Source of the DNA: Prorocentrum cordatum
Taxonomy: Eukaryota > Sar > Dinophyceae > Prorocentrales > Prorocentraceae
Length of the DNA: 60,000 bases
Assembly: GCA_963575745.1 (NCBI GenBank)
Contig: CAUYUJ010016162.1
Location: forward strand, 47,166 to 107,165
Direction of reading: 5' to 3'
The notes beneath the pieces were generated by a model that saw nothing but the letters and a program-made list of their open reading frames with translations, was not told the origin of the DNA and did not search any database. This document shows, one piece after another, positions 42,484 through 53,281 of this stretch. Within the stretch, counting starts at the first letter, position 1. Each line of letters begins with the position of its first letter. Position numbers and translations under genes: made by a program.

Positions 42484-43555
42484 CGACAACCCTTGCTAAC
42501 GCTAGGTTCCTCTGGGGCGCCCTTGCTAACGCTGGGCGGCTCCAGTAGCCCAAAACCCTTGCTAACGCTGGGTTCCTCTGGGGCGCCCTTGCTAACGCTG
42601 GGCGGCTCCAGTAGCCAGCAACCCTTGCTAACGCTGGGTTCCTCTGGGGCGCCCTTGCTAACGCTGGGCGGCTCCAGTAGCCCAAAAACCCTGGCTAACG
42701 CTGGGTTCCTCTGGGGCGCCCTTGCTAACGCTGGGCGGCTCCAGTAGCCAACAACCCTTGCTAACGCTGGGTTCCTCTGGGGCGCCCTTGCCAACGCTGG
42801 GCGGCCCCAGTAGCCCACAACCCTTGCTAACGCTGGGTTCCTCTGGGGCGCCCTTGCTAACGCTGGGCGGCTCCAGTAGCCGACAACCCTTGCTAACGCT
42901 AGGTTCCTCTGGGGCGCCCTTGCTAACGCTGGGCGGCTCCAGTAGCCCAAAACCCTTGCCAACGCTGGGTTCCTCTGGGGCGCCCTTGCTAACGCTGGGC
43001 GGCTCCAGTAGCCAGCAACCCTTGCTAACGCTGGGTTCCTCTGGGGCGCCCTTGCTAACGCTGGGCGGCTCCAGTAGCCCAAAAACCCTGGCTAACGCTG
43101 GGTTCCTCTGGGGCGCCCTTGCTAACGCTGGGCGGCTCCAGTAGCCAACAACCCTTGCAAACGCTGGGTTCCTCCGGGGCGCCCTTGCCAACGCTGGGCG
43201 GCTCCAGTAGCCCACAACCCCTGCTAACGCTTGGTTCCTCTGGGGCGCCCTTGCTAACGCTGGGCGGCTCCAGTAGCCAACAACCCTTGCTAACGCTGGG
43301 TTCCTCTGGTGCGCCCTTGCTAACGCTGGGCGGCCCCAGTAGCCCCATACCCTTGCTAACGCTGGGTTCCTCTGGGGCGCCCTTGCTAACGCTGGGCGGC
43401 TCCAGTAGCCAACAACCCTTGCTAACGCTGGGTTCCTCTGGAGCGCCCCTGCTAACGCTGGGCGGCTCCAGTAGCTAACAGCCCTTGCTATCGCTGGGTT
43501 CCTCTGGAGCGCCCTTGCTAACGCTGGGCGGCTTCAGTGGCCAAGTACTTGGCTA
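42484..43555 (+). repeat. 66-bp tandem array in the leader of element F, with a 397-bp higher-order period
   Basis: About 16 units of 66-67 bp, each with two copies of CCCTTGCTAACGCTGGG separated by TTCCTCTGGGGCG, then CGGCTCCAGTAGCC and a variable 5-7 bp spacer. The spacer order and private variants (GCTAGG at 42,501 and 42,898; CCCAAAAACCCTGG at 42,681 and at about 43,078) repeat after 397 bp, so six units form a higher-order repeat present about twice. Open frames across it on both strands are due to the near-multiple-of-three period and are not genes. Confidence 0.95.
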
Positions 43556-43774
43556 ATGCTGGGTTCCGCTGGGGCGCCCAGCCACTGCTGCCTGGCCTGC
43601 GTTTGCGCAGTGGGGCTCTCGTCGCACATGTTTTGGCTGGATTTGCTCGCTGCCTTGCACGTGCGTCGTGCGTCTGCGCGGCCGGTGTGGTCTGTAGCCT
43701 CGGCGGATCAAGTCCTTTGCTGTCATTCGGCCAAGCTCGCCAGTCTGCCGTCTTCCATTGTGCTTTCCAGAGGC
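43556..43774 (+). other. Leader between the 66-bp array and Gag ATG in element F
   Basis: About 220 bp. A pyrimidine-rich stretch ending in TTTCCAG lies just before the ATG (AGAGGCATGGCG); it could be a splice-leader acceptor if the host trans-splices, which is speculative. Confidence 0.35.
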
Positions 43775-45108
43775 ATGGCGCAGGTGTCTTTCACTGATGC
43801 AGAGATCGCTGCCGATCTCGAAGGCCTGCCGGATGCAGCTTTCGCAGGCGCCACCAGCTCGGAGAGGTTGAACTGGGTCCGGTTCGTTCTGGAGGTGGAC
43901 GAGGCTCCACGGGCGAAACACGGCATGCGTTTCTACTCCAGCGTGGCGGGGGTTCTCGCCGACTTGGTCGGCAGCATCCACCCCAGCGACTACAGCGACG
44001 TCGTCATCCGCGGGATGATTACTGAGGGCCTCAAGCCAGGGGATTCCCCTTTCAGTGGCGAGGCCTTCCCTGAGTCGTCGAGGTCGCTGAAGTTCACGCC
44101 AGCACAGATCGTGCACGCCCTGCGCGTTCAGGGCAAGTGCGTCGCGCAGGTGCCCACCCCTGGGAGCGGCAGCTCGGGCTCGTGCGGCGCACTTGCGACG
44201 GCCGCGCCTGCTTCGAGCAACGATGCCCTGGCGGAGGTCATGCGTGACTTCGCGAAACAGGCAAGCACCCAGCCCAAGAAAGGTCTGTCTTTCAGCTTGA
44301 CAGACCGGATCCGCGAGGTCGGTCTGCAGGACTTCCCTTCGGAGGCGTTGCCCTCCGAGGAGCTCGCCGCGAAGTGGGAAGCCGCCGGCCGTGCTGCCGC
44401 CGACCGCGGCCGGGCTTACGTCGGAGGCGCCGACGGTGACGACCTCCAGGCGGCCCACAGGCCCCAGTGGAGCCGCACTCCGGAGATCGACGTGGTCGCT
44501 CCCGGCGGGTCTTGGGGGGATCGCATGCGTGCGTCGCTCGAGATGCGCCGCGCGCGGACGCAGGAGGACCGGGTGCACTACGTCGGGTTCGCCATTTTCT
44601 TGGGCCACGTGATGACGTGGGGTTGAAGATCTGCATCATGAAGGTGTGCTCTCCGTCCGAGGTTTTGGGTTACGCGTTCTTGCTGACCCGGGTGGCCGAA
44701 GAGTTCGGCGGCGTGCACACGGCTTATTTCTATGACTGGCTTGTGCGCCGCGAGATGGCACGTTGTCTCGAGAGAGGCGAGGTGGATATTTCGCACTTCT
44801 TTCAGAAGTTGGATCGTGAGATCGTCCGCGGCGCCCGCGACAAGGCTCAGATGGCCATGAGCCGCGCCGGCAAGGCTGCAGCCAAAGGCACTGCGGCACA
44901 GACGCAGGCCAAAGGCAACAGCGGCAAGACCAGCAGCAGCAAGCAGTCCACCCCCAAGGGCGGCGGCAAGACCAGCAAGGCCGACACTGGCAAAGGCCGT
45001 GCTCCAGTCTCTCCACAGCTCAACCGTTCCAGGAGCCCCCGGCCAGCCAGGCCAACCAGAACGGCAGCGGCAAGCAGCGCAGTGGCAACGGCTGGGGCGG
45101 CTGGTGAG
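43775..45108 (+). pseudogene. Gag of element F, one or two frameshifts
   Basis: ATG at 43,775: MAQVSFTDAEIAADLEGLPD. Domain 1 continues NWVRFVLEVDEAPRAKHGM, FTPAQIVHALRVQGKCVAQ and SFSLTDRIREVGLQDFP. Domain 2 has MRASLEMRRARTQEDRVHYV then FAIFLGHVMTWG. Here one base is missing (TGGGGTTGAAG; stop at 44,624-44,626), and the protein resumes in the next frame as LKICIMKVCSPSEVLGYAF and VAEEFGGVHTAYFYDWLVRR. The Lys/Ser/Gly-rich basic tail leads to NRSRSPRPA. A second slip near 45,045 would give the Trp-rich end SGNGWGGW with TGA at 45,106-45,108, like the Gag ends of D and B1. No CCHC knuckle. Probable RNA-packaging protein. Confidence 0.75.
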
Positions 45109-47305
45109 ATTCCAGCAGCTCAGACCCAGAGCTTCCCCATTTTGGTGGAAAAGGACACTCTGGCGCAAGCGCGTGCTCGCGCGAGTTTTGGCTGTGACAG
45201 GGAGGCGCCTGTGCGCGAGCTGGCGCCGACCGAATCCGAGTTTCATTTTGCATGCTTCGATTGCCCTCGCGTTGTCGCTGTGCGTGAGGCTGTACATAGC
45301 TTTCTTTCTGGTCCGGGGGTGCGCGGTCTCACCCCGTTGGATCACCTAGCTTGGGCTTTGCAGTTGCCGTCGTGCGACGAACTGCCAGAGGTCCCCGCTG
45401 CAATCGCGGAACCTCTTCACTATTCGCTTTGCCTGAATGGGCACAGTTTGGCCCAGGCCCGCGCTGAGAGCCTCGAGCACTGGCGCCAGCGCAAGCGCGT
45501 GCTGGACCCGCTTTGGGCGCGCAGGTTTGCGGGGCTGCCCGCGCACGTCCAGGGCGTTCTCGGTCCGAAGAAAAATCTACTTGCGCCGGCAGAAATGCTC
45601 GAGACAATTGGCTGGCCTGACGCCCGGCTCGTTGGGGACCTACAGAACGGTTTCCCACTTCTGGGCCAAATCCCACGCAGCGGCGTGCTCCCGAGCATTC
45701 CTTTCTCTGAGTGTGCCGAGACAGCAGCTACGCTGCGGGGTCGGGCGCATTCTCTCAACTCTGAAACGCTGCGCCGCGTGCGGCGGCCTGCCACTGCGGA
45801 GCAGTTGGTCGGCAGTTTTTCACGACAAATGCCAAAAGGAGGTCGCCGATGGTCACGCTAGGTGGCGCCCTCTGCGTGACACGTGCGTCCTCACTGCCAG
45901 GCTCCCTGTCGACGAGGGCTGGAAAGCTGCCTCAGGGAAAATCCACTGCATCGACGATTTCACGGCGTCGCATATACATGCAGCTGTTTCCATAGGGGAA
46001 GCAGTCCAGCACGACGGTCTAGATCAAGTCGTAGCTGTCCTTAGCAAGACGATCCTTGCAAGCGCTGGCGGAGCCGCGCTTCGCAAAGAGGATTTCGTGA
46101 ATGCTTTCAAAACGCTCCCACTAGCGAGCTCACACTTGCAGCTTGCTGTTGTTACCTGGGCTGCAGCCGAGCCCCGTGGCCAAGGGCTTCAGCTTTTGGC
46201 GTGCCCTTTTGGCGCAGCCGCCTCTGTTTACAACTGGGAAAGGTTTGGCGCGGCTGTCCGCGCCGTTCTGGCCAGGTTGTTTCACGTTGTGTTTCTTCGC
46301 TTCGTGGACGACCTTTTTGGGGCCGACCCGGTTTTGGCGGGGGCGCCGCGCTTGGGCACGCCAGCAGGCGCCAGCGACGTGGCGCGCGAGGTGGTCGCAG
46401 GCCTGCTCGGGTGGGAGCTGGACGCTTCCAAGCGGGTGTCGAATGCCACCTCTGCGCAAATTTTGGGAGTAGATTGCGAGATTGTTCAGGGCTGCTCCGC
46501 GGTGCGCATGTCGATTGGCCCCGAAAAGCTCGCGCGGTGGAGTGCGCAAATTCGCGCCATCCTGGGCCATGGCGCGATGTGCCCAGCTGAAGCCAAGAAA
46601 TTGGCCGGCCGACTCAGCTGGGGGTCGTCAGCAGTGTTTGGTCGTGCGGCCAGAGTGCACCTGGCTCCACTTTTCAAGCACGCGTCGGAGCGCGGCTCCA
46701 AACTTTCTGGTCGTGTTACTCGCGCGCTGCAGTGGTGGCTTCGCTTCCTTGAATGCGTTCCGTCCCGCACTGTGCTTTGCGCGAGGCCAGCAGCTCGCGT
46801 CCGCTGCATTGTGTATTCGGACGCCACGGGAAGTGGCAATGTGGCGTGGGCCCTTTGCTTCCCTGGCGCGCGCCTGTGGTCGGCTGCCACTGCGCCCGAA
46901 CCAGCGCGGAACTGGGTACACCACCGCGGGAATCAGGTAGCCACGTGGGAACTGCTCGCTGCAATTTGCGCGATCAATTTCCTTCTCAGCCAGAATTTGG
47001 GCGAGCTCGAGGCGTTGCTTTTTGTGGACAACACCGTGGCCCTCGGCACTTTGATCCGAGGGTCGTCCAGGCAGTTTGATCGGAACGATCTGATAGGCGA
47101 CCTGTGGCTTCGAATCGCCCGCGCTGGCGTGCTTCTCGATAGTTTTTTCGTTCCCAGCCACCTTAACGTGGCAGACGCGCCGACCAGGCCGGAAGGCAAG
47201 GCCGCAGCGCTGGAAGCGATGCGCGCCGCAGGTTTCCGCCATGTCGCATGGGTTGCTCCCTGTGATGCGCCGTGGCCGCAGCGAGGCCGTGGATCTGGAA
47301 AATGA
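45109..47305 (+). pseudogene. Pol (RT-RNase H) of element F, one frameshift
   Basis: N-terminal region: EFHFACFDCPRVVAVREAVH, LTPLDHLAWALQLPSCDELP and ESLEHWRQRKRVLDPL. A one-base slip in the T run near 45,820 moves the frame; RT follows: DGHARWRPL, IHCIDDFTASHIHAAVSIGE, RKEDFVNAFKTLPLASSH (motif A), LLACPFGAAASVYNWERFG (motif B) and VFLRFVDDLFGAD, with the Asp pair at 46,307-46,312. RNase H: VYSDATGSGNVAW (Asp at 46,820), VATWELLAAICA (Glu at 46,949), LFVDNTVALGTL (Asp at 47,027) and VPSHLNVADAPTRP. Stop at 47,303-47,305. All catalytic residues of both enzymes are present; only the single slip separates the N-terminal region. The RT order and the FVDD variant fit DIRS-order elements. Confidence 0.85.
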
Positions 47306-47636
47306 GCGCCATGGAAAAAGCATGTGCCCATCTGCGTCTTCAGTCGTTTCTGGCGGCGTTGCTTCTCAAAGGCAGTTCCCGGGTTTTGGCGCGGCTGGGT
47401 CCGCGTTATGGTCTCAGCGTTGGCCGCGTTTCAGTGCCGATTTGGGCGGATCCCAACCAGGTGCCGCGTTCGCGGCGCGTTCCTCTCCGGCCCGGAAACG
47501 TGGTTCTGTGGTTTTTCGTTTTGGGCGTCCCGTCCGCGTCTCGTGCTTGGTTTGCAGTTTGATGTGGGTCATGCGTAGTCGCGCTGCCTGTGCGTCATCG
47601 TCGCCGCACGTCGATTCGGTAGCAGCTCGGCCCAAT

Positions 47637-49135
47637 ATGTTCAAATTTCTTGAGCAGAGCCGGGCCAGCGCTGCTGGGAGGTCAATTGCTGCAGCGGACC
47701 CACCTTCGGGCTCGAAGGGTTCATTTGCAGGGTTGTCCACGCTGCTGGAGCGAGCCGCTGCTGTTTCCAGGGCCGACGTCGACGTGGCGTCGCTGTGCAG
47801 CAAGCTTCAGGAGGCAGGCGTTTCGAACAGCGATGATTTCCGTGGCATTACTGTGGAGGAAGCGGTGCTTATTTGGGCACCTTTGGCCACCGTGTCCGAG
47901 ACGTTCGTTCGTGCGCTGATTGCTGTATGCAGCCCTGCAACCCGAGTAGCAGCGCCCCAGAGTATTAGTGGGGCAGGTGTTTCATCAAGCTCGCCTCCTG
48001 GTCGCCAAGGAGGCGCAGGCCCACGTTCACCGCCTCCAGCGCCAGAGACCAGAGCGACAGCTGAGGCAGCGCTTCGGTTATGTGCCCTGGCGCGCGCTTC
48101 TGGGCAGATTTCCGAGCCAGAGCCCCTCGCAAAAGCGATTCTTGCACTGGCTAAGCACGATTGCGGGCCGCACGTGCCCCCCACGAAGAAGCCACGCACA
48201 GAGCTTTTGCAGGCCAACTTGGCGCCAACGGCGCTCACTGAGCAGGCAGTTTGGCTGGAATTCTGCGGTTGGAAAACCAGTGCTCCTGGCTACGCGTCCG
48301 CGGTTCGCCTCTACAGGCAGGCAGCGCGTGCTTGCGGGAGCCACCCGTGGCCTCCCACGCAGGTAGCGCTGGATTGCTTTGTTGGTTTATTTCGCAGCTC
48401 GTCGTCGTTGAGCCGGTACCTGTCCCATCTCCGCACAGTGCTGTCGTGGCTGAGATGCCCAATCGGGCCACTGGCAGAACGGCTCGAGTTGTCCGAGGCG
48501 CGGAAAAAGCAGGGCGAGCTCATCGGAGGCTGCGGGTGCGGGCTTCGGCTGAAGAGACAAGAGCTCTCGCCATGTGGTGCGTCAGTTTCGGCTTTCCATT
48601 GCTGGGGGATTCCTGGGTTGTCGCCAGGCATTTCTGCTTGCGCTACGGCGAGGTTCTCCAGATCGGGAACGAGCGTGCCCTGGTTCGCGTCGGCGTTGCA
48701 GCAGACGGGCGCCGTCACGTTTGCATCACTTTCATGCAGAGAAAGTGTTATTCGGAACCTGTGGAGGTCACGCGAACCTGCATCTGCAAACTGCAGGGTC
48801 GTGCCCTTTGTGGTGTTTGTGTTGTGGTCCGGCTGCGTGACGACGTCCAGGTGCCCAACATTTTCTCGGGCATTACTTCTGCTGAAAGCTTGGGGATGCT
48901 AAAAATTGCCGCCGGCGCGCGCGGCTTTGCCAACGCCGCGTCCTGGGGCACCCACGCTTTTCGGCGGGGCTGGGCTACAGAGCGCCTGCAGGCAGGTGGC
49001 CCGACTGCTCTGTTTTACTCGGGAGGCTGGCGCGGATTGACTGCCTTTGCTTACGCTTCTGCTCGCGCCAGAGGAGCCATAGCAGCTGCAGAGTTTCCGG
49101 TTGACCACTCTGACTCGTCGGAAGCTGGCGAGTGA
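47637..49135 (+). pseudogene. Tyrosine recombinase of element F, single one-base deletion
   Basis: Start chosen at ATG 47,637 (MFKFLEQSRASAAGRSIAAA), matching the starts in fragment E, element D and B1; the frame itself is open from 47,241. The N-terminal region and Pro/Ser linker lead to the core-binding domain: VWLEFCGWKTSAPGYASAVR, HPWPPTQVALDCFVGLFR and RYLSHLRTVLSWLRCPIGPL. One base is missing near 48,478 relative to fragment E. The catalytic domain continues: RHFCLRYGEVLQIG (Arg at 48,641), WGTHAFRRGWATE (His at 48,953, then HxxR), YSGGWRGLTAFAYASARA (GGW box and nucleophile Tyr). Stop at 49,133-49,135. Full catalytic set R-HxxR-W-Y. Integrates the circular cDNA by recombination, as in other YR retroelements; no DDE integrase is present. 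Confidence 0.85.
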
Positions 49136-49210
49136 AAAGTTCCTGCTTGCACTGGGCTCAAAAATATTCGCAGTCGCTTCGCGCAGCTGCCTGTCCCTGC
49201 CTGGGTGCAC

Positions 49211-49319
49211 TGGGCCGCTCTGGACCTCCCAGGTCATGGCCCGCCAGCTGCACGATCCGTTCCGCCCTCAGTGCGTGCGGGAACACGGGCAGCTTCATGC
49301 TCTGCGACGGTAAATTTCC
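49211..49319 (+). repeat. B1 split direct repeat of element F
   Basis: TGGGCCGCTCTGGACCTCCC through CTCTGCGACGGTAAATTTCC. Differs from B2 (49,807-49,915) by one base (GAACACGGG/GAACGCGGG). Confidence 0.92.
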
Positions 49320-49472
49320 GTCGCCCCTAGATTGCGCAGCAATTTGGGGGGCAGGGAAATTTGAGGAGCGGGGATGTTGTGCATTTGCCACTTGTTGCCT
49401 CTTGGCCTTCTGGCCTTCTTGCTGTCACGCCCGTGGGCGCTCCCAAAGCGGGGCTGCGGATTCGGGGGGGTT
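49320..49472 (+). repeat. A2 split direct repeat of element F
   Basis: Directly follows B1. Four differences from A1 by eye over 153 bp. Begins with the relaxed palindrome GATTGCGCAGCAATTTGGGG. Confidence 0.92.
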
Positions 49473-49806
49473 CCCGTGGGTCTCCGCAGGCCCTCCCTGG
49501 CGCCCTGCTGGTCTCTGTCGGGTGCTTCCTGTGCTCCGCGCCTTGGGCTGCGGCGCGGCTGGTGGAAGTCGGCGTGGGGATGCCACGCCGCGTCCTCCTC
49601 CTCCCTCGCCCTGGCTGGTTGGTTGGTTGATTGGCGCACTCTCGTGCGTGTCAGCCGCGCGTGGCCGCTCGGCGTGGGTCTGGGCGCGTGCCTGGTGCGC
49701 AGCGCTGTCTCATTGCCCACCCACTCCACCCTGCGCTGTGCTCTGCTCGCGCGCGCAACTGCACGGGGGGGGGGGGCCCTTTGCGTTGTCCGCGTTCCGC
49801 TGGCTT
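49473..49806 (+). other. Spacer between A2 and B2 of element F
   Basis: 334 bp with a (TTGG)n-like stretch (49,617-49,630) and a G10 run near 49,770. No gene. It resembles the part downstream of the palindrome at 17,490 and 52,903 (GGGGATGCCACGCC, CCTCC, TTGGTTGG), so the A-type terminal region may really extend into it. Confidence 0.5.
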
Positions 49807-49915
49807 TGGGCCGCTCTGGACCTCCCAGGTCATGGCCCGCCAGCTGCACGATCCGTTCCGCCCTCAGTGCGTGCGGGAACGCGGGCAGCTTCATGCTCTG
49901 CGACGGTAAATTTCC
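49807..49915 (+). repeat. B2 split direct repeat, right end of element F
   Basis: Copy of B1; ends GACGGTAAATTTCC, after which the sequence is unrelated to A2. Confidence 0.92.
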
Positions 49916-52902
49916 CATCTTGGCTTTTGTGCATCGGTTGGCATGCGCTTGGCCGCGACGTGCGTTGGTCTCACTCGCCCAGGGCTGCTCGCGGCAGGTG
50001 GCTCCTCTTCCGCTTCCTCCCTCGGTTGGTCGGTTGGTTGGCTTGGCGCTGATGGCGTGCGCAGTGGCTCCTCGCAGCGAGCTCGTGGCTCTCTGCTGGT
50101 GCTCCTCGTTGCCACTTCGCTGCCGCTCCTCGTCGCCATATTGCCTTCTCGCGGTTAGCTTCGGTGACAGCGCCGCAACAGCCCCGAGGGAGGCTACTCT
50201 GCAGGGTGGAACGCCCTGGCGCGCGTGGCCCGCGGCAGCGCCGCAACGGCCCCGAGGGAGGCTGCTCTGCAGGGCGGAACGCCCTGCGCCAGTGGCCCGT
50301 GGCAGCGCCGCAACAGCCCTGAGGGAGGCTGCTCTGCAGGGCGGAACGCCCTGGCGCCCGCGGCTTGTGGCAGCCCTGCAGCGTCGCAAGGGCGGCTTGT
50401 AGCGCCGCCATTTCGCCGCCGCTCCTCGTCGCCACTTCGCCGCCGCTCCTCGTCGCCACTTCGTCGCTTGTTGCGCAGCGGCTGCGGCCCAGGCGTGCCC
50501 AGTTCGCTGGCGTTGCTGCCCCAGGCGCGGCGGCGCTCGGGCCCAGGTGTGCTCGTTTCGCAGCGGCTGCGGCCCAGGTGTGCCCAGTTCGTTTCCGTGG
50601 CAGCCCCAGGTGTGGCAACGCTGCGCGCCTCCCGTCGCCACTGTCCCTTCCTGCCGGCGCCCCTCGCCATTTCGCCGCCGCTCCTCGTCGCTACCTCGGC
50701 GCTTGTTCCGCAGCGGCCGCGGCTTAGGCGCGCCCAGTTCGCTGGCATAGCTGTCTCGGGCGCGGCGGCGCGTTCGGGCCCAGGTGTGCTCGTTTCGCAG
50801 CGGCTGCGGCCCAGGTGTGCCCAGTTCGCTTTCGCGGCTGCCCCAGGCGCGGCGGCGCGCTCGGGCCCAGGTGCGCTCGTTTCGCAGCGGCTGCGGCCCA
50901 GGGGCGGCCCGTGCCTGCCCCAGGTGTGGCTGTGCGCCACCTGTCGCGTCGCCGCGCTTGCCTTCTGTCCGTTCCTCTGGCTGTTTGCCGGCGCTCCTCG
51001 TCGCCACTTCGCCGCCGCTCCTCGTCGCCACTTCTGCGCGTGTTTCGCAGCGGCCGCGGCCCAGGTGTGCCAGTTCTCGTTTCGCAGCGGCTGCGGCCCA
51101 GGGGCGGCCCGTGCCTGCCCCAGGTGTGGCTGTGCGCCTCCTGTCGCGTCGCCGCGCTTGCCTTCTGTCCGTTCCTCTGGCTGTTTGCCGGCGCTCCTCG
51201 TCGCCACTTCGCCGCCGCCCCCCGTCGCCACTTCTGCGCGTGTTTCGCAGCGGCCGCGGTCCAGGTGTGCCAGTTCGCTTGCGTGGCTGCCCCGGGCGCG
51301 GCGGCGCGTTCGGGCCAGGCGTTTTCATTTCGCAGCGGCTGCGGCCCAGGTGCGCAGTCCCACAAGGCGGGAGGTGCACCCGCAGCTCGGGCGCCATCTT
51401 CACGCGCGCAGCCCCGCAGGACCAACTGGTGTCACGCGTTCCCGCAGGCGGGGAGGCGCACCCGCAGGTCGGGCGCCATCCTCAGCCACGCAGTCCCGCA
51501 GGACGGGAGGCGCTCCCGCAGGTCGGGCACCAACGGCGGTCGCGCATTCCCGCAGGTCGGGAGGTGCGCCCGCGTGTCGGGCGCCATCCTGAGGCATGCA
51601 GCCCCGCAGGACGGGAGGTGCACCCGCAGGTCGGGCATCAGCTGCTGCCATCGTTCCCGCAGACCGGGAGGCGCACCCGCAGGTCGGGCACCATCTTCAA
51701 GCACGCAGTCCCGCAGGACGGGAGGTGCACCCGCAGGTCGGCACCAACTACTGTCATGCGTTCCCGCAGGCCGGGAGGGACGCCCGCATGTCGGGCACCA
51801 ACTGCCGCAGCGGCAACCCTGTGGAAGATTCGCTCTGGCGCACGTGGCGGGGAGGCGCCTGCGGGCCAGGCAAGGCACCCGCAGGGAGGGCGCGCTCGCC
51901 AGGCGGGTCGCTGTCCCGCAGACCCGCCAGCGCAGGACACCCGCAGGACGAGTCGCCAACCAGGCCGAGGAGTAGCCCCGCAGGGGGGGGGGCGCGCCGC
52001 AGGTCGAGCAAGGCATCCACAGGGCGGATTGCCGTTGCGCAGGCCGAGGAGTTGCCCTGCAAGTCGGGGAGAGGCGCTCGCAGGTCGGGCAAGGCACCCG
52101 CTGGACGGGTCGCCATTTCGCAGGTCAGGAGCGCCCCCGCAGGACGGGGAGGCGCGACGCCCGCAGGACGGGGCGACACCCGCGAGACGCAGGGCACCCG
52201 CACGACGCGTCGCTAGCCTGCAAGTTTGCTGGACGTGAGTTTGCTGGACAGGCAAGGTGCCCGCATGACGAGTTGCCATCCCGGTTTCCAGCAGTGCACC
52301 GTAAGGCGGGGAGATGCCTGCGAGGCAAGGCGCCCGCAGGGCGGGTCGCTCGCCGCAGGTCGAGTGCCCCCGCAAGGCGTGGAGAGACGCCAGCAGGACG
52401 GGCAGGGCATCCGCAGGGCCGGTGGCCACCCGCAATTTACCCGGGCGGGTCGCCCGCCGCAGGTCGAGTGCCCCCGCAAGCATGGAGATAAGACGCCCGC
52501 AGGACGGGCAGGGCATCCGCGCGTCCGTCCAGTTCGGAAGATACCCTTGCAGGACGAAGATTATCGTGCGGCTGCTCTCCTCTGGGATGGCCCGGCGCGC
52601 TCGCACGGACCGTTGGGCGACACACAGCGCGCAGCCGGGCAGGGGGGCACGAGAGACCCCAAGGAGCCCTCGAGACCCAGCCCGGCAGGCGCACCAGACA
52701 CCCCAGGGAGGGCGGGCGGGAAAGCCGGCCGCGCCGGCGAAAGCGACGCCGCAGGCGACCAGCGCTCGCGGCCCGCAGGAGGGCGCGCCGGCCCGCAGGA
52801 GGGCGTCGCCCCGACGAGGCCGCGCGCGCCCAGGCCACACTGCACAGCCGCTGGCCTGCAGCGTAGTCACACGGCTCCCACGGGAGCACCGGCCGACATT
52901 TG
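49916..52902. repeat. GC-rich degenerate tandem modules, no recognisable gene
   Basis: Several module families in series. 50,168-50,370: three ~68-bp units starting CAGCGCCGCAAC. 50,400-51,350: alternating CGCCGCTCCTCGTCGCCACT and GCAGCGGCTGCGGCCCAGG blocks, with a 200-bp tandem duplication (50,881-51,080 and 51,081-51,278). 51,365-52,550: about 60-bp modules built on CCCGCAGGTCGGG / CCCGCAGGACGGG with GCGCACCCGC between, becoming looser to the right. Very long frames exist on both strands (up to 702 codons), but they are open because stop codons are rare in this composition; none shows a protein family. Confidence 0.8.
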
Positions 52903-53281
52903 CATAGCCCCCACATCGCGCAGCGATTTGGGGGGCAGGAAAATCTCCAGGGAAAGCCCCGTGTGGCCTCTATGCTTCTGGGCCTCGTCGGCCTCTCCAG
53001 CAGTGTTGTTTACTGCCTGGCAGTGCTCTAGTGGCACGGCGGATCGTTGTGTGCTGAGGGCCGAGAGCCGCTCGCGGCAGGCGGATTGCGGCGTGGGGAT
53101 GCCATGCCGTCTCCTCTCCTCCCTCCTCTTGGGGCGTTGGTCTGGCCTCTGGAGACTCACGGTGGATCTCTCTCTGAAGGGGTCGCAGGCAGGCGAGCGT
53201 GTCTGTGGGGTTGGAAGTCGTGGGCTCGGCATTGCTCTTCCATCGCAGGACGGAACTCTCGCGCGCGAAGCGCAAGGCCCT
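52903..53281 (+). repeat. A-type terminal repeat with palindrome (copy 4) and adjoining sequence
   Basis: 52,905-52,936 has GCCCCCACATCGC, GCA, GCGATTTGGGGGGC, one base off the palindrome at 17,492. It is followed by CAGGAAAATCTCCAGGG, TATGCTTCTGGGCC and GCGTGGGGATGCCATGCCG. The order of blocks matches the other A-type repeats. It ends where composite B2 homology begins. Confidence 0.65.

Larger units (their letters stand above)
42285..49915 (+). mobile_element. Full-length YR retroelement F with split direct repeats
   Basis: 7.6-kb element: A1 (42,285-42,437), a 66-bp tandem array (to 43,555), gag (43,775 on), pol (to 47,305), recombinase (47,637-49,135), B1 (49,211-49,319), A2 (49,320-49,472) and B2 (49,807-49,915). 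By my count A1 and A2 differ at 4 of 153 positions and B1 and B2 at 1 of 109. B1 and A2 abut with no gap, so B1A2 is what joining the right end (B2) to the left end (A1) would give, as expected of an element using a circular intermediate. It has frameshifts in gag, pol and the recombinase, but sibling fragment E is in frame at the recombinase lesion. Confidence 0.85.

Noticed and set aside
42390-43478. Leu/Gly/Ser-rich repetitive proteins across the 66-bp array
   Set aside because: Open on both strands for the same reason (66 is divisible by three); array lies in a leader region.
44600-44640. Programmed frameshift between gag halves in element F
   Set aside because: Element D breaks at different places and the composites have an in-frame TGA instead, so these look like independent lesions.
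49295-51403. 702-codon minus-strand frame and 455- to 484-codon plus-strand frames nearby
   Set aside because: Stop-poor GC-rich tandem modules leave several frames open at once; no family motif and no flanking gene signals. The minus frame also runs through the B2 repeat of element F.
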